NCBI GenBank assembly: GCA_000435675.1
Contig: FR895148.1
Coordinates: 83,212 to 107,661 of the forward strand
Direction of reading: 5' to 3'
From: Eggerthella sp. CAG:298
GTDB lineage: Bacteria; Actinomycetota; Coriobacteriia; Coriobacteriales; Eggerthellaceae
DNA: 24,450 nt
Below the pieces are notes generated by a model, which was given only the letters and a program-made list of their open reading frames with translations, did not search any database and was not told the origin of the DNA. The translations under genes were made by a program, and so were the position numbers. This document shows, piece by piece, positions 16,223-22,937 of this stretch; within the stretch, counting starts at the first letter, position 1, and the number at the start of each line of letters is the position of its first letter.

Positions 16223-18405
16223 AGAACATCCTTGCGATATTCAAAGAGGATCTTAAGAAGCTGTTCGGTAATGTGGTCAATGGCATCGTGACGCTTGGCC
16301 TTATCTTGCTCCCTTCGATCTTCGCGTTCTATAACATCATCGCGTGCTGGGATGTCTTCGATAACACGGGCAATGTGAAGGTTGCGGTCGCGAACACCGA
16401 TGAGGGTTACCAGAGCGATCTTATTCCCTTACGGATGAATCTAGGAGAGCAGGTGATCTCTGCGCTCCGATCGAACGACCAGATCAAATGGGAGTTCGTT
16501 TCTGAAGAGGAAGCGATAGATGGAGCGAAGGCCGGTCGCTACTATGCAGCTGTGGTCATCCCTTCAACATTCAGCAAAGACATGCTCACGTTCTATAGCG
16601 ATGGGGGAGAGCAGGCGCGCATCACCTACTATTCCAACCAGAAGAAGAACGTGATCGCACCGAAGGTCACGGACCAGGGAGCGTCTTCGGTTTCGTATGC
16701 GGTGAATGAGGCGTTCGCTCAATCGGTCAGCGAGATCTCGCTTTCGCTCGTGCATGTGATGGCGAATTACCTTGACGAGAATGGCGCTGATGCACGCATT
16801 GTTGCGCTCGCCGATCATCTCGAAGCTACTTCACGCGTTTTGGACAACGCCGCCAGTGCGGTCGAGGTATTCGGAACGTTCGGTAACGCTTCGAAAGACG
16901 CGCTCGATTCTGCCACTAAGCTCATCAACGCCACGCAAGCGGGCTTCGGTTCGATTGCTGGTTCGACGGTGGGCGTGGCAGAAGGGGTCAGCGAGACTGC
17001 TGAAGCACTTGATTCGGCAACGGCAACGTTCAAAGAAGCGCTCACGGCTTCGACTCAAAGCTACGAGCAACTTGCGCAAGCTGCGAAAGACGCTGCAGGC
17101 GCGCTTGGCAATACGTCAAGCGCGATGGCAAGTAGCATGCGCACGCAGGCAGAAGCTGTTTCTGCGCAGATCGCAAGCTACCAGGAGCTCTCCGGGCTTT
17201 TGCGCCAGATCGCACCGAATGTTCCGAGCGATGTACAACCGGTGCTTCTTGCGATGGCGGATCGCCTCGATTCGACGGTGAAGACGCTCGAGCAAGTGCG
17301 CGATCTGCTCAATCAAAGCGCCGATGACCTCGATCGAGCGAACGCACAGGCAAAGGCGGATATCGCTGAGCTTGAGAAGGTATCAGCCGAGGCGAAGACC
17401 GAGCTCGATAATTTGCAGAAGACCTATGACCAAGAGGTCGGTCCTGCGCTCGAAGAGTTCGAACGCTCCTCCAAAGCTGCGGCAAAAGCCTTCTCGGAAG
17501 GGGCAGCGGTCCTCTCCGAGCAAGACCCCTTCACGATCGAAGGAAGTGAGTCACTGGAGAGCACCTTCAACGATGCACTCGGGCAATCGGCTGAATCGGC
17601 AGATGAGCTTCGTAGTGCCGCCGGTCAGCTTTCGAATACTGCAGAGAAGCTGCGTGAAGCAGCGATGGCGGGGGATTCAGAGACGCTTCATGATCTGCTT
17701 TCGGCGGATGTGGAAGGTTTGGCGCATGCGCTTGCAGCTCCGGTGAGCATCGAGCGTACTGCAGTCTTCCCGAGCCAATCGTTCGGCGCATCGATGGCGC
17801 CGCTCTACACTACGCTCGCTATCTTCATCGGGTCGCTTCTTATCATGGTCGCGGTGAAGCCCCGTATTTCGCAGCGCATGAAGGACAAGCTCAAAGATCC
17901 GAAGCCACGTCAGCTCTTCACGGGACATTTCCTCATCTGCGCACTGCTCTCGCTAGCGCAGACCACGTTCATGGCGCTTGGCAATCTCTTCTTCCTCGAC
18001 ATCTCGGTGGTGCATCCGCTGCTGTTTATGCTCGCCTATTGGTTCGCAGGTCTGGTGTTCACATTCATCATCTATACGCTTGTGGTATCGTTTGCGAACC
18101 TTGGCAAGGCGATCGCGGTCTTGATGCTCATCGTGCAAGTGACTGCGTGCAATGGGTCGTACCCGCTCGTGATCTTACCCGATTTCGTTCAAATGATAAG
18201 CCCTTGGATGCCCGCAACGCATGTGGTGGAAGCTATGCGCGCAGCTATGTTCGGCATCTACCAGAATGATTTCTGGATAGCTATGGGCGAGCTGGCGCTC
18301 TTCTTGGTTCCAGCTGCGCTCCTAGGATATGCCCTCAGAAAGCCTCTGGAGAAGTTCATGCAGTGGTATGTGCGCACGGTCGAATCGACGAATTTGATCG
18401 AGTAA
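16219..18405 (+). CDS. YhgE/Pip-family membrane protein, second of pair
   Basis: Second YhgE/Pip protein, 728 residues, with the family layout: one N-terminal helix (about 16-38) followed by the NTGNVKVAVANTDEGY type segment, an extracellular helical region of about 450 residues rich in Ala, Ser and Glu with repeated SAxxLxxAA patterns, and five C-terminal helices (about 525-551, 566-595, 598-628, 630-648, 684-705). Its ATG at 16219 overlaps the TGA of the first gene (ATGA), so translation is probably coupled and the two proteins may form a heteromer. It lacks the extra C-terminal two-helix module of its partner. N-terminal and C-terminal domains correspond to the two halves described for the family (pip_yhgE_Nterm and _Cterm). 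Function unknown; surface secretion, envelope or phage-receptor roles are possible. Confidence 0.88.
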   Translation: MKNILAIFKEDLKKLFGNVVNGIVTLGLILLPSIFAFYNIIACWDVFDNTGNVKVAVANTDEGYQSDLIPLRMNLGEQVISALRSNDQIKWEFVSEEEAIDGAKAGRYYAAVVIPSTFSKDMLTFYSDGGEQARITYYSNQKKNVIAPKVTDQGASSVSYAVNEAFAQSVSEISLSLVHVMANYLDENGADARIVALADHLEATSRVLDNAASAVEVFGTFGNASKDALDSATKLINATQAGFGSIAGSTVGVAEGVSETAEALDSATATFKEALTASTQSYEQLAQAAKDAAGALGNTSSAMASSMRTQAEAVSAQIASYQELSGLLRQIAPNVPSDVQPVLLAMADRLDSTVKTLEQVRDLLNQSADDLDRANAQAKADIAELEKVSAEAKTELDNLQKTYDQEVGPALEEFERSSKAAAKAFSEGAAVLSEQDPFTIEGSESLESTFNDALGQSAESADELRSAAGQLSNTAEKLREAAMAGDSETLHDLLSADVEGLAHALAAPVSIERTAVFPSQSFGASMAPLYTTLAIFIGSLLIMVAVKPRISQRMKDKLKDPKPRQLFTGHFLICALLSLAQTTFMALGNLFFLDISVVHPLLFMLAYWFAGLVFTFIIYTLVVSFANLGKAIAVLMLIVQVTACNGSYPLVILPDFVQMISPWMPATHVVEAMRAAMFGIYQNDFWIAMGELALFLVPAALLGYALRKPLEKFMQWYVRTVESTNLIE

Positions 18406-18472
18406 CTGCTGCAGTCAAGCTGTTCAGCGGCGGTTCGCAGAAAGCAGGTCTTGTCTGCGCGTTCCTTGCGGC

Positions 18473-19501
18473 CTACGATGCGCTCTTCGTGCTCTTCCCA
18501 TGTTCGGAGAGCAGCTTGCTCCGTTGGATGACCACAGCGCCGATCAGGAAGGGCAGCCAGAAAACGATCGCGCGATAGACCATGATCACCGCCATGGCGG
18601 TTGCCTGATCGATACCGAAAAGAGCAAAGGTTACGAGCGCCGCTGCCTCCACTACGCCAACGCCTTGGGGAACGAATGAGATCATCGCAAAGAGGGTGAC
18701 CACGACATATCCGCAGATCATCGCTTCGATGTCGTGCATGCCAAAAGCAAGAGCAACAAAGGCGAAGCACCCAAGCTCGAAGATGCTCGCGGCAACATTG
18801 AGTCCCAGATCGGCCCCTATGTCTTGCTTGTTCTTCGTCATGAGCGCTGCAGATTGCGCATAGGTGTTCACCGTATCCTTCACCCAAGCATCAACGGGCT
18901 TCTTCTTGCGTTTGGTCAAGAACCTATCGATGACGCGCACGAGTGGGGCGAGCAACTTTAGGAGCAGATCGGGCTTCATCGCAGCGAACGCCATCGCGGC
19001 GACCATGCCACCTACGATAAGGATCGCAATGATACCAAGGGCTATCCACCCTGCATTCAATCCGCCCGCGATACCCAAGATCGCAAAGCCGATGACCATG
19101 ATCACCAAGAAGCCAGCATTGATCGATACCTGACGGAGCAGCGCGGCTCCCGTCGCTTTGCCGGCTGAGATATGTTCATGAGCTGCTTCAGCGATCACGA
19201 TCGAAGTCCCCGACATATTGAACGAGGGAATGACCGTATCGACGAAGAACGTTGCAAAAACGAGCTTTATCCCTTCTTTGAGGCTGAGGCGCGACCCAAC
19301 CGATTTGAAGCACCAGATGAAAGAAGCTCCTTGAGCGAAGTATTTCCCCAACTGGAACACAACCGCGCCGATGAGGAAGAGGGGAGCTCCCCGTTCGATC
19401 GTGGTAACGAGCTCTTCAAGTTGATCGCCGCGCAAGAAGATGACCGCTAGAACGATAACGACTACAAGACCAACGAGTATTTTCTTCAGGTTCTTCTTCA
19501 T
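18473..19501 (-). CDS. YbhN/UPF0104 flippase-like membrane protein (LPG-synthase TM domain)
   Basis: Polytopic membrane protein of 342 residues with about eight hydrophobic helices, fitting the UPF0104/YbhN family, which shares the lipid-flippase half of lysylphosphatidylglycerol synthase MprF. Visible family features are the VFATFFVDTVIPSFNMSGTSIV stretch after TM2 and the FVPQGVGVVEAAAL segment near the C-terminus, typical of the conserved PGGIGxxE-like loop. No aminoacyl-transferase domain is attached, so it should not make lysyl-PG itself. On the minus strand AAAGGG precedes the ATG by eight bases. It converges on the YhgE/Pip pair (67 bases apart, with only a weak 6-bp hairpin at 18436-18459) and diverges from the Mn-type exporter. 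The substrate lipid or polyisoprenoid is unknown. Confidence 0.87.
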   Translation of the reverse strand: MKKNLKKILVGLVVVIVLAVIFLRGDQLEELVTTIERGAPLFLIGAVVFQLGKYFAQGASFIWCFKSVGSRLSLKEGIKLVFATFFVDTVIPSFNMSGTSIVIAEAAHEHISAGKATGAALLRQVSINAGFLVIMVIGFAILGIAGGLNAGWIALGIIAILIVGGMVAAMAFAAMKPDLLLKLLAPLVRVIDRFLTKRKKKPVDAWVKDTVNTYAQSAALMTKNKQDIGADLGLNVAASIFELGCFAFVALAFGMHDIEAMICGYVVVTLFAMISFVPQGVGVVEAAALVTFALFGIDQATAMAVIMVYRAIVFWLPFLIGAVVIQRSKLLSEHGKSTKSAS

Positions 19502-19771
19502 GCAGGAGCCCTTTGCGCAGTTCAGAGCAATGAATCACTCTTAGTCTAGCAAAAGGAGAAGGCTTCAAAAGAGTCGCAAGAGAACCGATACGCCATTGAA
19601 ACCGAGCAGGCGTGATCCTTGAAGCACATACAGGCGGCCAGCTCATCCATCTCACGGCTTTCCTACAAACCAGCGTCATCCTACAGAGAGGCTGCTGCTC
19701 GTGCTAAGTTTGAAGGAGCACAGTTCCTTCTTGACGAACTGCACGAAGTTTGTGGTAGAAAGTTTCGCATC

Positions 19772-20905
19772 ATGGATACTTCTCAAGAAACCTCTCGCGG
19801 TGGTTCACGTGCTCGCGATCACGAGATAATCAAAGCGAGCATCATCGGCATCGTGGGCAATATGCTCCTGGTTGCTTTCAAGCTCGTTATCGGGTTCTTC
19901 TCGCATTCGATCGCTATCATCCTGGATGGCGTGAACAACGCTACCGATGCGCTCTCTTCCATCATCACCATCGTGGGCACGAAGCTTGCTGCGCGCCGTC
20001 CCGACCGACATCACCCCTTTGGGTATGGGCGCATCGAATACCTCACTTCGGTCGTCATCGCTATCATCATCTTGGTTGCGGGTTTTCTCTCGCTTCGCGA
20101 GTCCATTCAGAAGATCATCGAACCTGGTCAGCCTTCGTATTCTGCGATCACGATCACGATCATCATCGTGGCTATCATCGCGAAGGTGTTTCTCGGCATC
20201 TGCTTCAATCACTATGGAAAGAAGACGAAGAGCGAAGCACTCATCGCTTCAGGCATCGACTCGAACTACGATGCGGTCCTTTCTGCAGGGACGCTCGTGG
20301 TCGCTTTCGCACAGAACATCTGGAACCTCAATATCGACGGCATCGTGGGGCTCATCATCTCGTTCGTGGTGTTGAAGGCGGGCTTCGAGGTCTTGCGTGA
20401 TGCGCTCGGCCCGATCATCGGGCTTCCTGAAAGCAAAAAGCTGGTAGATAGCATCGTTTCTTATGCGTCGTCATTCTCGCCGGTTGAGGGAGTGCACGAT
20501 GTGATCATGGACGATTTCGGCCCTAATAAGGTTATCGGCTCGATGAGGATCGAAGTTCCCGACGATATGGAGGCATGGCGCATCCATGAGCTCACCCGTG
20601 AGATCTCGTCTGGTATTGCAGAGAAGTTCGGCATCTCGATGACGATAGGTATCTACGCAACGAATCGTACAGGGATGTTCGCCAACATGCGCGCGAGCCT
20701 CGATCGGATCGTAAATGAGAATGCGAACATCAGGCAAGTGCACGGATTCTATTGCGATGCGCAGAACAAGATCTGTTATTTCGATCTGGTGATCGCCTTC
20801 AACGTGAACGGGGAGAGCATCAAGGCGTCGGTCGTCGATGCGCTCAAGAAAGCGTATCCTGCTTACTCCTTCGATGTTGAGATCGATCGAAGCTTGGAAG
20901 ACTGA
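19772..20905 (+). CDS. Cation diffusion facilitator, probable Mn2+ exporter (MntE-like)
   Basis: Proton-coupled metal exporter of the CDF family, cytoplasmic membrane. Six helices occupy about residues 20-215. The metal site reads Asn55/Asp59 in TM2 (DGVNNATD) and Asp163/Asp167 in TM5 (DSNYD), an ND-DD set that in Streptococcus pneumoniae MntE goes with Mn2+ rather than zinc, whose exporters use HD-HD or DD-HD. The cytoplasmic end is long: a first dimerisation domain (about 220-300) and a further one of similar size (about 300-377), so the 377-residue chain is nearer to MntE than to 300-residue YiiP. The start at 19772 is the first Met before TM1 but has only a weak AGAAAG; an in-frame TTG at 19619 would add 51 residues without a ribosome site. 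No manganese (yybP-ykoY) riboswitch is recognised in the leader. Confidence 0.85.
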   Translation: MDTSQETSRGGSRARDHEIIKASIIGIVGNMLLVAFKLVIGFFSHSIAIILDGVNNATDALSSIITIVGTKLAARRPDRHHPFGYGRIEYLTSVVIAIIILVAGFLSLRESIQKIIEPGQPSYSAITITIIIVAIIAKVFLGICFNHYGKKTKSEALIASGIDSNYDAVLSAGTLVVAFAQNIWNLNIDGIVGLIISFVVLKAGFEVLRDALGPIIGLPESKKLVDSIVSYASSFSPVEGVHDVIMDDFGPNKVIGSMRIEVPDDMEAWRIHELTREISSGIAEKFGISMTIGIYATNRTGMFANMRASLDRIVNENANIRQVHGFYCDAQNKICYFDLVIAFNVNGESIKASVVDALKKAYPAYSFDVEIDRSLED

Positions 20906-20934
20906 TCTTTTGGCACTTTTGATTAGCTTGAAAG

Positions 20935-21918
20935 CTAGTCTTCGAGCAGATAGTTCAGGTATGCGTGATACTCTTCCACGAGCGATTCGGGTCCAGCGAT
21001 GCGCACCTTCTTTCCCATGGACGCGATCCAACCGAAGAACTGTTCGCTCTTGCAGATCTTCACGCGGGCAAGAGCCTCCTGGTCATTCGACTTCAAGAAC
21101 GTTGCAGCACTACCAAAGCGATCAGTGATGATCTCGACCTTATCAGCGTCCGCAGCGAGGATGGCCACCACCTCTTCGCCTCCGAAGCGGCCGAACATGA
21201 TCGCCTTGTTCTCGTCATAGCGAAACCCGGCGATCTCACTGTTGCGCGCAGCGGGTGCGCTTTCAAGCACGCGAAGATCCATCATCCTATCGAGACGATA
21301 TTCGCTCAAGGTGTTGTGCGCCTCGTTCCAGGCAGTGAGGTAATAGAAGCCATCTTCGTACACGATGGCAACAGGCGTTACCACATGCGTCTTGCTCTTC
21401 GAACGAGCACATGGTTTGCCATCGAGGCCGATCTTTCGGTAGGAGAATTCGATCTTGCACTTGGCCTTGATAGCCTGATGGATGGCATCGACAGCATGAA
21501 AAACGCTGCTATTCTGCGATTTGATGCGCCGCGCGACATGGATGCGTCGATCGAGCAGATGCTGTTCGTGGTTGGTGGCAAGCTGCTTGATATTGGTGAT
21601 GAGCGTCTTCGCTTGTTTTTCGGTTATCGCGCGACAGGACTGGATGGCATCGACCATGAGCATGAGCTCTCCGATGGAGAAATCCCTTCGTTCGATCGCA
21701 TACTCAACGGGATTGCGTTGGTAGGTCTTGATGTCGATATCGAATTCGCGCAGGATGTCCAGATCGGAATAGATGCTCTTGCGCTCTGCGGGAATACCGT
21801 AGGCATCCAAGCGCTCGATGATCTGCGACATGGTGAGCCCGTGTTCGGCATTGGTCTCTTCTTGGAGGATCTTCAAAAGGTACAGGACCTTGATCTTCGC
21901 TTTCTTATTGTTCGCCAT
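20935..21918 (-). CDS. WYL-domain transcriptional regulator
   Basis: DNA-binding regulator of 327 residues. The N-terminus is a winged helix-turn-helix (about 1-70; LYLLKILQEETN, then MSQIIERL, then ERKSIYSDLDIL as recognition helix region), followed by a linker, a WYL domain (about 140-225) and a C-terminal WCX-type extension. The name motif reads YYL (GFYYLTAW) rather than WYL, while the downstream EYRLDRM is intact. The start at 21918 is preferred over the in-frame ATG at 21951 because AAAGGA lies seven bases before it. It converges tightly on the CDF gene (29 bases) and diverges from the purine nucleoside phosphorylase gene, so one or both, or itself, may be the target. The ligand is unknown. 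Confidence 0.88.
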   Translation of the reverse strand: MANNKKAKIKVLYLLKILQEETNAEHGLTMSQIIERLDAYGIPAERKSIYSDLDILREFDIDIKTYQRNPVEYAIERRDFSIGELMLMVDAIQSCRAITEKQAKTLITNIKQLATNHEQHLLDRRIHVARRIKSQNSSVFHAVDAIHQAIKAKCKIEFSYRKIGLDGKPCARSKSKTHVVTPVAIVYEDGFYYLTAWNEAHNTLSEYRLDRMMDLRVLESAPAARNSEIAGFRYDENKAIMFGRFGGEEVVAILAADADKVEIITDRFGSAATFLKSNDQEALARVKICKSEQFFGWIASMGKKVRIAGPESLVEEYHAYLNYLLED

Positions 21919-21995
21919 AAGGATGTCCTTTGTACTGCAAGATGCGTTCAAAATGATGCTATCAAGAAAAGGCTAGTGCATCGTTTTTCATAGTA

Positions 21996-22013
21996 TGTCC
22001 GATTAAGAGGACA
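21996..22013. promoter_or_regulatory. Possible operator in the WYL/PNP divergent region
   Basis: Inverted repeat TGTCC (21996-22000) and GGACA (22009-22013) with 8 bases between, 12 bases upstream of the PNP -35 and about 80 bases before the WYL start. Divergent regulators often bind here, but the arms are short. Confidence 0.25.
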
Positions 22014-22024
22014 GAGTAAAGAAA

Positions 22025-22053
22025 TTGGAGCAGGAAGAGGGGAGCGCTATAAT
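22025..22053 (+). promoter_or_regulatory. Sigma70-type promoter of the PNP gene
   Basis: TTGGAG (22025-22030), a 17-base spacer and a perfect -10 TATAAT (22048-22053). Start of transcription is expected near 22060, giving a leader of about 20 bases that contains GGGAGG, the ribosome site. Confidence 0.75.
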
Positions 22054-22080
22054 CTCTCTAGCGAACAAGGGAGGAAACGT

Positions 22081-22926
22081 ATGACCACTTCATTGCGTGA
22101 AGCGATCGCAAAGACCGCTACATCGATCGAAGAACTTCTAGCAGGAAGGCAGCCCGTTTGCGGACTCATCCTAGGAAGCGGCTTGAACTTCTATGCCGAT
22201 ACGCTCGAACAACAAGAGATTCTTCCCTATAAACAGCTTCCGCATATGAAGGTTTCAACGGCAACTGGCCATAAAGGGCGCTTCGTGCTCGGAAGGGTCC
22301 CTGGTACAGAAGTGTGGGTGCTCTGCATGCAAGGGCGTTTGCATGGCTATGAAGGCGTGAGCGCGCAAGATGTCGCGCTGCCGGTTTGGGCGATGCAAGC
22401 TGCCGGCATCGATACGCTCGTTACCACCAATGCGGTCGGTGCTTTGAACCCTGCTTTCGAGGTCGGGTCCTTCTGCGTCATGTCCGACCATATCAACTTC
22501 ACGGGGCGCAATCCCATCGCACATCCCGAAGGGAACCTGATCGCAGAGCGATTCGTGCCCATGCTCGATGCGCATGATCCCCAGATGCGCGCACTTCTGC
22601 TTGATATTGCAGAACGCGAAGGGGTCGATGTGAACGAAGGCGTGTATCTCGGGCTTATGGGCCCGAACTTCGAAACGCCTGCTGAGGTTCGTTTATTCGC
22701 ATCGTGGGGCGCTGATACGGTTGCCATGAGCGTAGTGGAAGAGGTCATCGCAGCACGTCATGTGGGTATGCGCTTGCTGGGTCTTTCGCTCGTTTCGAAC
22801 AAGGCGTGTGGCATAGAGGGCGCAGATCCAAACTCAGATGAAGTCATGGATGTTGCTGAAAAGGTCAAGCCGGAATTCACTGCGCTCATGAATGGGTTCT
22901 TGCGCGCGCTTGCTCACCTGCAGTAA
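22081..22926 (+). CDS. punA: Purine nucleoside phosphorylase (trimeric, 6-oxopurine type)
   Basis: Cytoplasmic phosphorylase that splits inosine and guanosine (and deoxy forms) with phosphate in purine salvage. The 281-residue chain has the trimeric-PNP signatures: phosphate-binding GSGLN, GHKGRFVLG, QGRLHGYEG, SDHINFTGRNP, and MGPNFETPAE. Base recognition by Glu198 and Asn240 (SNKACG) points to 6-oxopurines; an Asp at the second place would suggest MTA phosphorylase. The loop usually read TNAAGGLN is TNAVGALN here, and the usual GMSTVPEV reads AMSVVEEV, two changes close to the phosphate and ribose site. It has its own promoter and a GGGAGG ribosome site. The ABC exporter gene starts 11 bases after its stop, so the two probably share a transcript. 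Confidence 0.94.
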   Translation: MTTSLREAIAKTATSIEELLAGRQPVCGLILGSGLNFYADTLEQQEILPYKQLPHMKVSTATGHKGRFVLGRVPGTEVWVLCMQGRLHGYEGVSAQDVALPVWAMQAAGIDTLVTTNAVGALNPAFEVGSFCVMSDHINFTGRNPIAHPEGNLIAERFVPMLDAHDPQMRALLLDIAEREGVDVNEGVYLGLMGPNFETPAEVRLFASWGADTVAMSVVEEVIAARHVGMRLLGLSLVSNKACGIEGADPNSDEVMDVAEKVKPEFTALMNGFLRALAHLQ

Positions 22927-22937
22927 GGGCATGGATC

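Noticed and set aside
18405..18473. Bidirectional terminator between the second YhgE/Pip gene and the flippase-like gene
   Set aside because: Only a CGCAGA/TCTGCG stem with a 12-base loop and no T-run on either strand.
19502..19771. Manganese (yybP-ykoY) riboswitch before the CDF exporter
   Set aside because: Looked for because of the Mn-type site; the conserved GGGGAGTA and CGTCAA-type segments are absent. Only a 6-bp hairpin (19712-19730) is seen.
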